The notes beneath the pieces were generated by a model that made no database searches, had not been told where the DNA came from, and was given only the letters and a program-made list of their open reading frames with translations. A program made the position numbers and the translations under genes. Positions 1 to 5,848 of a stretch of 6,255 nt of DNA are shown piece after piece. Each line of letters starts with the position of its first letter. The stretch's first letter is position 1. Origin of the DNA: Eubacteriales Family XIII. Incertae Sedis bacterium (GTDB taxonomy: Bacteria; Bacillota_A; Clostridia; Peptostreptococcales; Anaerovoracaceae); the NCBI GenBank assembly GCA_031280075.1, contig JAITHG010000118.1:1-6255 (forward strand), read 5' to 3'.

Positions 1-1074
1 GTTGTATTTGGTGTTGTAGTTCGATACGAAGTTCCGGGCGAGCATGCTGATGTCACCGGGGCGCTCGCGCAGCGGGGGGACAGTGAGCGGGATGATGTTC
101 AGCCGATAATAGAGATCCTTCCGGAACAGGTTCTTTTCGCACATCTCCCGCAGATTGCGGTTCGTGGCGGCGATCACGCGCGCATCCACGCGGTTGCGCT
201 TTGTGCCCCCCACTCGCTTGTACGAGCCGTCCTGGATGAAGTCCAGCAGCTTCACCTGCATGCTGTAGGGCATCTCCCCGATCTCGTCCAGGAACAGCGT
301 GCCGCCGTCCGCGATCTCCACTAGCCCCTTCCTGCCACCCTTGTCCGCACCCGTGAACGCGCCGTGCTCGTAGCCGAACAGCTCCGTTTCGATGAGGGTC
401 TCGGGGATGATGCCGCAGTTGATCTTCACGAAGGGCTTGTCCGAGCGCTTGCTGAAGCGGTGCAGGGTCTTGGCGAGAACCTCCTTCCCCGAGCCTGTCT
501 CCCCTTCGATGAGGACGGTCACGTCCAGCGGCGCAACGCGCATGACCGAGTCCTGTATTTCGCGCATCCTGGGGTCTGCGCAAAGGAAGCCCTGCTGTGC
601 GAACAGGTCGTCGCGCAGCTTCTTGATCTCCACGTCCTTGAGGGACAGCTCCGCCTCCTGGTTTTCGATGGTCACGATCAGGTTGTTGACTTCCTCCACG
701 TCCTTTGATGTGGCGATGACGAGGGCGATGTCCTCGCCGCCGGGCTCGAAGATCGGGACTGCCGTCCCTAGGACGGTCTTGCCGTTCTTCAGTTTTTGGA
801 GGATGTTGACGACGGCGCGCTTCTCGATTGCCTCCAGAATGGCGCTCTTTGACAGATAGCCCTCCGCCTCCAGATCTCGCGCGTTCTTTCCTACGATCTC
901 GTAGACGGGCATGGCGATCCGCTCCACCGCCTTGGCGTTGACGAACAGGTAGTTTCCCTTTTCATCGCTCACCGTGATCTCTTCTCCGAGGTTCTCGACC
1001 AGCAGCTTGTAAAAGCCTGCTTCCGGAACGCTGTCCATCTTCCCTTTGATCCTGTCTACAAATGCTCGTTCCAT
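1..1074 (-). CDS. Sigma-54-dependent PAS/AAA+ transcriptional activator (C-terminus cut by window edge)
   Basis: Enhancer-binding protein that would hydrolyse ATP to open sigma-54 RNA polymerase promoters. I translated 358 codons from the ATG at 1074; the frame is still open at base 1. Residues about 20-125 look like a PAS sensor domain, followed by a probable coiled coil (about 126-158). The AAA+ domain has Walker A GETGSGKE (191-198), the sigma-54-contacting GAFTGA loop (238-243), Walker B TLFLDEIGE (259-267), a sensor I stretch AATNRNL (about 302-308) and the arginine-finger region FRKDLYYRLN (317-326). The rest of the AAA+ domain and the expected Fis-type helix-turn-helix lie beyond the edge. 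GAGGT about 7 nt upstream supports the start. The gene is divergent from a corrinoid-protein gene that has a sigma-54 promoter, so that gene is the likely target. There is no N-terminal receiver domain, which suggests direct ligand or redox sensing by PAS; the signal is unknown. Confidence 0.95.
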   Translation of the reverse strand, partial: MERAFVDRIKGKMDSVPEAGFYKLLVENLGEEITVSDEKGNYLFVNAKAVERIAMPVYEIVGKNARDLEAEGYLSKSAILEAIEKRAVVNILQKLKNGKTVLGTAVPIFEPGGEDIALVIATSKDVEEVNNLIVTIENQEAELSLKDVEIKKLRDDLFAQQGFLCADPRMREIQDSVMRVAPLDVTVLIEGETGSGKEVLAKTLHRFSKRSDKPFVKINCGIIPETLIETELFGYEHGAFTGADKGGRKGLVEIADGGTLFLDEIGEMPYSMQVKLLDFIQDGSYKRVGGTKRNRVDARVIAATNRNLREMCEKNLFRKDLYYRLNIIPLTVPPLRERPGDISMLARNFVSNYNTKYN

Positions 1075-1101
1075 TGCTACCTCGTTATGTCCGGGAGGGG
1101 G

Positions 1102-1124
1102 CTGTGCGCACTGCCGCCGCACAG
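1102..1124. repeat. Inverted repeat CTGTGCG-N9-CGCACAG in the regulator leader
   Basis: Perfect 7-bp arms (1102-1108 and 1118-1124) separated by 9 bases. It lies between the predicted sigma-70 start of the regulator and its ATG, so it could form a hairpin in the 5' leader of that mRNA or serve as a protein-binding site. The sequence shows only the symmetry; a function is inferred. Confidence 0.4.
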
Positions 1125-1157
1125 GGCGCTTGCCTTTGCGATAGGTTATGATAGGCT

Positions 1158-1186
1158 ATTATACGATGAAGGGCGGCGTTTCGCAA
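1158..1186 (-). promoter_or_regulatory. Sigma-70-type promoter of the PAS regulator gene
   Basis: Reading the minus strand, a perfect -10 box TATAAT (1163 to 1158) is preceded by a 17-bp spacer and a -35-like TTGCGA (1186 to 1181, four of six consensus bases). The predicted start is near 1151, giving a leader of about 77 nt before the ATG at 1074. This would supply housekeeping expression of the activator, the usual arrangement for sigma-54 regulators. Confidence 0.65.
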
Positions 1187-1190
1187 CGCC
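1175..1190. repeat. Palindrome GGCGTT-TCGC-AACGCC over the regulator -35 region
   Basis: Perfect 6-bp arms (1175-1180 and 1185-1190) around a 4-base centre. The element covers the -35 box and part of the spacer of the regulator promoter, so a protein bound here would block that promoter. An operator role, for example autorepression, is inference. The arms do not match the GATG/CATC elements nearby, so it is probably not a third copy of those sites. Confidence 0.4.
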
Positions 1191-1204
1191 TGCGGGGCTG
1201 TTTT

Positions 1205-1240
1205 GATGAAATTTTTCATCTGAAGATGCTGTTTTTCATC
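1205..1240. promoter_or_regulatory. Tandem 16-bp enhancer (UAS) sites for a sigma-54 activator
   Basis: Site 1, GATGAAATTTTTCATC (1205-1220), is a perfect palindrome with 7-bp arms. Site 2, GATGCTGTTTTTCATC (1225-1240), matches it at 13 of 16 positions and keeps the outer GATG/CATC. The sites start exactly 20 bp apart, about two helical turns, so bound dimers would sit on the same DNA face. Their centres lie about 106 and 86 bp upstream of the predicted sigma-54 start, the normal range for enhancer-binding proteins. The divergent PAS regulator is the obvious candidate to bind them. A GATGAA hexamer at 1165-1170, 40 bp upstream of site 1, may be a degenerate half site. Confidence 0.7.
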
Positions 1241-1273
1241 GACTCTTGCCCCCTCAAGCAGTGTTTTTGTGGA

Positions 1274-1346
1274 TCTGCCGACAAATTTGCCTTGGCATAG
1301 GATTTGCAATTTATAAACTTGAACTAATTGTTTTGCTGTCGGCAGA
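1274..1346. repeat. 10-bp inverted repeat bracketing the sigma-54 promoter
   Basis: TCTGCCGACA (1274-1283) and its exact reverse complement TGTCGGCAGA (1337-1346) lie on either side of the -24/-12 promoter, 53 bp apart. Only the right arm lies in the predicted transcript, so an mRNA hairpin between the two arms is unlikely. A pair of protein-binding half sites or a DNA loop anchor is possible; this is inference from symmetry and placement. Confidence 0.45.
1293..1308 (+). promoter_or_regulatory. Sigma-54 (-24/-12) promoter of the corrinoid-protein gene
   Basis: The sequence TGGCATAGGATTTGCA matches the sigma-54 consensus TGGCAC-N5-TTGCA at all but one base. The invariant GG (1294-1295) and GC (1306-1307) are exactly 10 bp apart. 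Transcription should start near 1319, giving a leader of about 129 nt. Sigma-54 promoters require an enhancer-bound AAA+ activator; one is encoded divergently next door, and paired candidate enhancer sites lie upstream at 1205-1240. Confidence 0.88.
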
Positions 1347-1447
1347 GGTGGCAGCGGCAAACCTGGATGGTGCGGCGATTCCCTGTGGGTGACAGGCACG
1401 TTGAAACGACCGGATCGAACGCAACACACTTTTGAGAGGAGTTCATC

Positions 1448-2092
1448 ATGGCAGACAAGGAAGCATTGTACCAGCGGGCGGCAGACGCCATCATCGAGTC
1501 GGACGAGGATCTGGCTGTCGCCATTGTCAAGGAGGCGGAGGCAGCGGGGGAGGACTTGGTCGCCCTGCTGTCGAACGGGTTCAGCGTCGGCATGCGCGAA
1601 GTGGGCGACCGGTTCGGGATGGGCGAGCTCTTCCTTCCGGAACTGATCTTTGCGAGCGAGGTCATGAAGACCGTCACGAGCGAGATCGAATCGAAGATGG
1701 AAGGCGGTGCCGTCCAGAAGAAGGGCGTGTTCGTGCTCGGAACCGTGGCAGGCGACGTGCATGACATCGGCAAGGGCATCGTCGCCTCGCTGCTCAAGAC
1801 GAACGGTGTCGAAGTGCATGACATCGGGCGCGAGGTTCCCGCCGCCGACTTCATCAAGAAGGCGAAGGAGCTGAACGCGGACTTCATCGGCAGCAGCGCC
1901 CTCCTGACGACCACGATGACGGAGCAGCAGATCATCGAGGATCTCGTCGAGAAAGAGGGTATGAAGGGCAAGGTCAAGACCCTCGTCGGCGGAGCACCCG
2001 TCACACAGCGCTGGGCGGACAAGATCGGCGCGGATGCCTACTGCGAGGATGCCGCGGTCACGGTCAAGTACATCAACAGTCTGTACGAGTAA
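1448..2092 (+). CDS. Corrinoid (cobalamin-binding) methyl-carrier protein
   Basis: A 214-residue cytoplasmic protein of the MtaC/MtmC/MttC-like family, which carries a methyl group on the cobalt of a bound corrinoid between two methyltransferases. Residues about 1-85 form the helical cap domain. Residues about 91-214 form the Rossmann-like B12 domain, with the base-off ligand motif DVHDIG (D103, H105, G108), the Ser/Leu motif SAL followed by LTTTM (150-157) and GG at 181-182. Length is normal for the family. AGAGGAG (1435-1441) sits 6 nt before the ATG and fixes the start. The gene is monocistronic: a sigma-54 promoter lies upstream and a strong terminator follows about 60 bp after the stop. 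No substrate methyltransferase, corrinoid:THF methyltransferase or reductive activator is visible, so the methyl donor (methanol, methylamine, betaine, methoxy compound or other) cannot be assigned. Family is confident; pathway is not. Confidence 0.93.
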   Translation: MADKEALYQRAADAIIESDEDLAVAIVKEAEAAGEDLVALLSNGFSVGMREVGDRFGMGELFLPELIFASEVMKTVTSEIESKMEGGAVQKKGVFVLGTVAGDVHDIGKGIVASLLKTNGVEVHDIGREVPAADFIKKAKELNADFIGSSALLTTTMTEQQIIEDLVEKEGMKGKVKTLVGGAPVTQRWADKIGADAYCEDAAVTVKYINSLYE

Positions 2093-2153
2093 AGCGGGGC
2101 GGACGGTCGGCGCATGTCCGTCGGCTTCCGTGCTGCATGATGAGCCGCACGAC

Positions 2154-2189
2154 AAAAGCTCCTGCCACATCCGTGTGGCAGGAGCTTTT
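2154..2189. terminator. Bidirectional intrinsic terminator between convergent units
   Basis: The arms AAAAGCTCCTGCCACA (2154-2169) and TGTGGCAGGAGCTTTT (2174-2189) pair perfectly over 16 bp around a TCCG loop. The GC-rich core is flanked by A4 on one side and T4 on the other, so the RNA ends in a U tract on either strand. It lies 62 bases after the corrinoid gene stop and about 60 bases beyond the echF stop, so it should end both converging transcripts. Confidence 0.92.
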
Positions 2190-2199
2190 CGTATGTCAT

Positions 2200-2238
2200 G
2201 CTCTGTCGCGCTCTGTCGCGCTTGTCGCGCTCTGCGCG
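2200..2238. repeat. Short degenerate tandem repeat after echF
   Basis: Two exact copies of GCTCTGTCGC (2200-2209, 2210-2219) are followed by a 9-base variant GCTTGTCGC (2220-2228) and a further degenerate GCTCTGCGCG (2229-2238). The array fills most of the gap between the terminator and the echF stop and lies in the echF 3' untranslated region. It looks like replication-slippage sequence; no function can be read from it. Confidence 0.6.
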
Positions 2239-2250
2239 CGGTCTGCCGCC

Positions 2251-2796
2251 CTACCCGATCGTCAGGCTCTTTTTCGGGCATGCCTCCACGCAGAACCCGC
2301 AGCGGGTGCAGGCATCGTCGTCCACCTCCCACTTTTTCTCCGCGCGGTCTACCGTCAGCGCGTCCTGTGGGCACTTCTTGACACAGATGCCGCAGAAGAC
2401 GCAGGTGTCGTCGCACTTCAGGCTGCCTTCGGCGGCTGCGCCGCCGCCTGCCTCGACCTCCGGCTTCTCGAAGGTGTCCACGATCTTGATGACATCCGGC
2501 GACGTGTAGGCGGTCTCGTTGACGAGACAGTCCTTCGGGCAGACTTCCACGCAGCAGCTGCACTGGATGCAGCTCATGCGCTGGATAGACCAAGTCTTGC
2601 CCGCCCGGTCGACCGTGATGGCATCCGTCGGGCACTTCTTTCCGCAGATGCCGCACAGGATGCAGGCGTTCATGTCGACAGCGATATGCCCGCGCGTGCG
2701 CTCCGTGTACTCGCGCGCGACGATGGGGTACATGCGCGTCGCCGGTTTTTGGAACAGGCTACGCATGATCATTTTTCCGATCTTCAGGTTTGCCAT
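2251..2796 (-). CDS. echF: Ech hydrogenase ferredoxin-like subunit EchF with four [4Fe-4S] motifs
   Basis: A 181-residue electron-entry subunit of the energy-converting hydrogenase, related to NuoI/HycF. The N-terminus carries the family signature KPATRMYP (17-24) and TRGHI. Four CxxCxxCxxxCP motifs follow: C45/48/51/55, C76/79/82/86, C132/135/138/142 and C163/166/169/173. Classical EchF proteins have only the first two. The second pair sits after a Gly/Ala linker (about 113-125) and resembles the first: DAITVDRAGKTW (58-69) aligns with DALTVDRAEKKW (145-156). This points to internal duplication or fusion of a 2[4Fe-4S] ferredoxin. C90 and C128 are extra cysteines. The protein would relay electrons from soluble ferredoxin to EchC on the cytoplasmic face. 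It is the last gene of the operon, 8 nt after echE, with an AGGTGG ribosome site overlapping the echE stop, and is followed by the shared terminator. Confidence 0.92.
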   Translation of the reverse strand: MANLKIGKMIMRSLFQKPATRMYPIVAREYTERTRGHIAVDMNACILCGICGKKCPTDAITVDRAGKTWSIQRMSCIQCSCCVEVCPKDCLVNETAYTSPDVIKIVDTFEKPEVEAGGGAAAEGSLKCDDTCVFCGICVKKCPQDALTVDRAEKKWEVDDDACTRCGFCVEACPKKSLTIG

Positions 2797-2804
2797 GCCG
2801 CCAC

Positions 2805-3884
2805 CTACCTTTCTGTACAGCTGATGCAGGGATCAATCGTCAGCACCAGCATCGGCACATCCGCTAGGTCGCAGCCCTGCAAGGTCTTGACGAGTGCCGG
2901 GATGTTCGCGTTGGTGGGCGTGCGGACACGGATCCGTTTCAGGAACTTGCTGCCGTCCCCCTTGCTGTAATAGTACGCCTCCCCGCGCGGCTGCTCCATG
3001 CGGGCGACGAACTCACCTGACGGGTTGCCCTTCACGGGTACGCTGAGCTCACCTTCCGGAATCGTGTCCGCGATCTGCGAGATCAGGTCGATGGACTGGA
3101 AGACTTCCCGGATGCGTACCTTGCAGCGCGCGTAGCAGTCTCCGTCCGTCTCCGTGATGGGCTCGAAGTCGAGCTCGGGGTAGGCACCGTGCCCGTCGCG
3201 GCGCACATCGATCTCGATGCCCGACGCGCGTGCCATCGGACCGACCGCGCCTAGCTCAACCGCTTCGTCGTAGCTGAGCGTGCCGACCCCGACGAGGCGG
3301 TTCTTGACCGACACGTCGTCGAGGAAGACATCCGTGACCTCCCGCAATTCCTTCTGCATTCCGGCGAGGGTACGTTTGATCTCGGCGAGCTTTTCGTCCG
3401 AGACATCCTTGCGCACGCCGCCGACCTTGCAGACCGAGAAGATGACGCGTCCGCCCGTCGTCTCCTCGAAGATGTCGAGCACGGTCTCGCGCAGGCGCCA
3501 GCTGTGCATGAACAGGCTCTCAAAGCCGAAGCCGTCCGCGAGCAGCCCCAGCCACAGCAGGTGACTGTGCACCCTGCCCAGCTCGTGCCAGAAAGTCCGC
3601 AGGTACTCCGCGCGCGGCGGCACGACGACGCCGAGGTTGCCCTCGACGGACTTGCAGTAGCCCCAACCGTGCCCGAAGCTGCAGATGCCGCAGACGCGTT
3701 CTATGACATAGACCATCTCTGGCCATTCGTTCTTCTCGACGAGCTTCTCAAGCCCCCGATGGATGAACCCGATCGAGGGGATCGCCTCGACGACCGTCTC
3801 ATCCTCGATTACGAGGTCAAGATGGATCGGCTCCGGAAGCACCGGATGCTGGGGGCCAAAGGGAATGACTGTGCGCTTTGCCAT
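2805..3884 (-). CDS. echE: Ech hydrogenase large (Ni-Fe active-site) subunit EchE
   Basis: A 359-residue catalytic subunit of a group 4 [NiFe] hydrogenase, reducing protons to H2 or oxidising H2. Both cysteine pairs for the Ni-Fe centre are present: RVCGICSFGH (63-72, ligands C65 and C68) and DPCISCTER (351-359, ligands C353 and C356). This separates it from NuoD of complex I, which has lost these residues. The N-terminal GPQHPV (10-15) and IHRGLEK (41-47) are family hallmarks. The protein ends exactly at the Arg where other large subunits are cleaved, so no C-terminal propeptide exists and no maturation endopeptidase should be needed; the HypA-F machinery would still be required and is not in this window. 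The ATG overlaps the echD stop as TAATG, with AAGGAGG (3894-3900) 9 nt upstream inside echD. Length matches known EchE proteins. Confidence 0.97.
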   Translation of the reverse strand: MAKRTVIPFGPQHPVLPEPIHLDLVIEDETVVEAIPSIGFIHRGLEKLVEKNEWPEMVYVIERVCGICSFGHGWGYCKSVEGNLGVVVPPRAEYLRTFWHELGRVHSHLLWLGLLADGFGFESLFMHSWRLRETVLDIFEETTGGRVIFSVCKVGGVRKDVSDEKLAEIKRTLAGMQKELREVTDVFLDDVSVKNRLVGVGTLSYDEAVELGAVGPMARASGIEIDVRRDGHGAYPELDFEPITETDGDCYARCKVRIREVFQSIDLISQIADTIPEGELSVPVKGNPSGEFVARMEQPRGEAYYYSKGDGSKFLKRIRVRTPTNANIPALVKTLQGCDLADVPMLVLTIDPCISCTER

Positions 3885-4354
3885 TATGCCTCGCCTCCTT
3901 TCTCTTCATCGACCTTGCCTTCGCCTTCTGGTTCACCGTCCGCCTCTTCGGCAGCAGCGTCATCAGCAGCTTCGGCAGTTTCGGCAGCGGCAGCGGCAGC
4001 GGGGTTCCACGGCGTCTTCTCCGCGATCTTGAAGAAGTGCCCGCCGTAGTCGAGCGCCAGGTTGCGGAACTGGATGCCGAAGAGGTCGTGCATCTCGTTC
4101 TCATAGATGAAGGCAGACCAGTAGACCGCTGTGACGCTCTGCAGCGTGGGCGAGGTCTCCGGTAGGCAGACTTTGTAGTTTTTCAGTGTTTCGTCCTTCT
4201 CAAAGCTGTACAGCACCTCGATGCCCTCGTCCACCTTCGTGGCGCACGCCTGCCCGAGGCGATAGCCCGCGCCCTTCATGTCGGACACGGTCTCCAGCAA
4301 GTCGGAGGACTCGATGACCGCAATGTCCTGGATCAGGTCTTTCCTCTCCGCCAT
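3884..4354 (-). CDS. echD: Ech hydrogenase subunit EchD (NuoC-like) with acidic Ala-rich tail
   Basis: A 156-residue hydrophilic subunit related to the 30-kDa NuoC protein of complex I, part of the peripheral arm that holds EchC, EchE and EchF together. The family signature is the block YWSAFIYENEMHDLFGIQF (78-96), like the conserved E-x-x-D-x-F-G-I segment of NuoC. The core ends near residue 115 (KTPWNP). Residues 119-156 are a low-complexity tail made almost entirely of Ala, Glu, Asp and Gly, with no recognisable domain and probably disordered. The frame stays open upstream of the start into echC, but the ATG at 4354 is supported by AAAGGGGGA (4361-4369) 6 nt ahead, by TAATG overlap with the echC stop, and because upstream residues are Arg-rich shadow translation. 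Confidence 0.92.
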   Translation of the reverse strand: MAERKDLIQDIAVIESSDLLETVSDMKGAGYRLGQACATKVDEGIEVLYSFEKDETLKNYKVCLPETSPTLQSVTAVYWSAFIYENEMHDLFGIQFRNLALDYGGHFFKIAEKTPWNPAAAAAAETAEAADDAAAEEADGEPEGEGKVDEEKGGEA

Positions 4355-4950
4355 TACGCATCCCCCTTTCTCTCGGTATCCGCGCCCGTGCCATCGGCTT
4401 CGTCCGCGACCCCGTAATACTTGACTTCGATCTCCTCCTCCGCCGCGAGCGGTTCGTCCGCAGGCGGGGCGGCGCCGTCCGGCTCCGTGATGGGTGTCAC
4501 GGGCGCGGTCACTGCCGTCGGCGCGGACGGCATCTTCTCCTTCTTTGCGGCAAGCGCACCGAGCCCTTTGACGACACCGTCGATGATCGCCTCGGGACGC
4601 GCGGCGCAGCCCGGCACGTAGACATCCACAGGGATGACCGTGTCCACGCCGCCGCGAATATTGTAGCACTCGCGGAAGATGCCCCCGGAGGTCGCGCAGA
4701 TGCCGATGGCAACCACGACCTTGGGCTCGGGCATCTGCTCGTAGATCTGCTTGACGACCGATACATTCTGCTCGTTGATCGCCCCGGTGATCAGGAAGAT
4801 GTCCGCGTGTTTCGGATTGCCCGTGTTGATGATGCCGAAGCGCTCCACGTCGTACATGGGCGTCAGGCAGGCGAGAACCTCGATGTCGCAGCCGTTGCAG
4901 CTGCTCCCATCATAGTGGATGATCCACGGTGACTTTGTTACATATGACAT
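4354..4950 (-). CDS. echC: Ech hydrogenase small subunit EchC (NuoB-like) with acidic C-terminal extension
   Basis: A 198-residue small subunit that holds the proximal [4Fe-4S] cluster next to the Ni-Fe site and passes electrons from EchF to EchE. The four ligands of the NuoB pattern are visible: C18 and C21 in SSCNGCD, C85 in AIGIC and C115 in YVPGC. The conserved fold ends near residue 138. Residues 139-198 form an unusual Pro/Ala/Glu-rich tail with several TxP and APP stretches, likely disordered; EchC and NuoB homologues usually stop near 145-160 residues. The start has GGAGGGG upstream at the usual distance. The gap to echB is 13 nt, and the stop overlaps the echD start as TAATG, consistent with translational coupling inside the operon. 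Confidence 0.95.
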   Translation of the reverse strand: MSYVTKSPWIIHYDGSSCNGCDIEVLACLTPMYDVERFGIINTGNPKHADIFLITGAINEQNVSVVKQIYEQMPEPKVVVAIGICATSGGIFRECYNIRGGVDTVIPVDVYVPGCAARPEAIIDGVVKGLGALAAKKEKMPSAPTAVTAPVTPITEPDGAAPPADEPLAAEEEIEVKYYGVADEADGTGADTERKGDA

Positions 4951-4963
4951 GCCCTTCCCCCTC

Positions 4964-5848
4964 CTATATCCAATTCCTAAGGTAGTAAAGCAGCATGAGG
5001 TTCGCGCCGCCGAAGACGAGGGTCATGAACCAGCTCGACTTGAGCGTGAACTGCCACTTCATCCTCGCGTAGGCGTTGTCGATGAGGATCTCGACGAAGT
5101 ACAGCGCGAGCGCGCAGACCACGCCGATGAGCGCCATATACCACGTCCCGTTCGCGAAGAACAGGAAGATGAAGCCCAGCAGGAAGACATTCTCATACCA
5201 ATGGGAGACCTCGATGGCGGCCAGCGTCCGCCCGGAAAACTCCGTCTTCAGCCCCGCGACGAGCTCCTGGTGCGCGTGGTGCGACAGCGATAGGTCGAAG
5301 GGCGACTTACGCAGCTTGATGGTGATAATGAAGATGTAGCCGATGAAGATCCCTATGAGGTATTTCAGCGAGACACCGCCACCAGACACGATGTCGCCCA
5401 CGTAGAAGCTCTTGTTCGTGATGTAGAGCCCTACCGCCATGATCAGCACCATGGGCTCGTATGCCATCATCTGGAGCAGCTCCCGCTCCGCGCCGATCTG
5501 TGAGTAGGCGGAGTTGGACGAGTAGGCGGCGACGACGAGGAAGGCGCCTGCCGTCGTCAGCGTGAAGATGACGAGCAGCAGATTCTCCCCCACAAAGAAG
5601 AGCCCGCCTGTGATGATGATGAAGACCAGGAAGCACATCACGTAGAAGTCCTGCCCGCGGTTGACCGTGATGGGCTCCTTCTCCATGAGCTTGCGCACGT
5701 CGTAGAAAGGCTGCAGGATGGGCGGTCCAAAGCGCCCCTGCATGCGCGCGGTGATCTTGCGGTCGATACCTGACAAAAGCCCGCCGATGAGCGGCCCCAC
5801 CACGAGGTAGGCGATCAGGCTGATGATCTTGACTGCCGTGATTTCCAT
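4964..5848 (-). CDS. echB: Ech hydrogenase membrane subunit EchB (NuoH/HycD-like)
   Basis: A 294-residue integral membrane protein that anchors the hydrophilic hydrogenase arm to the membrane and takes part in ion translocation. About eight hydrophobic segments can be drawn: roughly 5-26, 68-87, 90-109, 127-146, 162-178, 219-233, 237-256 and 272-291. Family signatures include DRKITARMQGR-FGPP (29-43) and QPFYDVRKL (46-54) in the first cytoplasmic loop. The acidic loop of NuoH-type proteins is seen as GAEREL (119-124), RKSPFDL (180-186), AHQEL (192-196) and KTEFSG (201-206), with E121, E123, D185, E195 and E203 as candidate charged residues. Its ATG overlaps the echA stop as TAATG, with a G-rich ribosome site inside the end of echA. 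Length and topology are normal for EchB. Confidence 0.95.
   Translation of the reverse strand: MEITAVKIISLIAYLVVGPLIGGLLSGIDRKITARMQGRFGPPILQPFYDVRKLMEKEPITVNRGQDFYVMCFLVFIIITGGLFFVGENLLLVIFTLTTAGAFLVVAAYSSNSAYSQIGAERELLQMMAYEPMVLIMAVGLYITNKSFYVGDIVSGGGVSLKYLIGIFIGYIFIITIKLRKSPFDLSLSHHAHQELVAGLKTEFSGRTLAAIEVSHWYENVFLLGFIFLFFANGTWYMALIGVVCALALYFVEILIDNAYARMKWQFTLKSSWFMTLVFGGANLMLLYYLRNWI

Noticed and set aside
53..583. Minus-strand open frame of 176 codons
   Set aside because: It is a shifted-frame shadow of the sigma-54 regulator. The correct frame, open to base 1, gives Walker A, GAFTGA and Walker B motifs in order.
1319..1447. Cobalamin riboswitch in the corrinoid gene leader
   Set aside because: The leader is only about 129 nt, I found no B12-box-like sequence, and only small hairpins such as CCTGT/ACAGG (1382-1396) are visible.
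1085..2656. Long open frame on the minus strand (about 523 codons), and a second one at 1324-2022
   Set aside because: Both are antisense to the corrinoid gene, and the first also runs into echF out of frame. The products are Arg/His/Cys-rich with no domain, the frame crosses a strong terminator, and the real genes have clear motifs and ribosome sites.
2137..2970. Plus-strand open frame of about 277 codons
   Set aside because: It is antisense to echF and echE, starts inside the terminator region, and has no recognisable domain. It is a by-product of high GC content on the strand opposite real genes.
4355..4669. N-terminal extension of EchD by about 105 residues
   Set aside because: The extra residues are Arg/Gly-rich shadow translation of echC. 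The internal ATG at 4354 has a good ribosome site and overlaps the echC stop.
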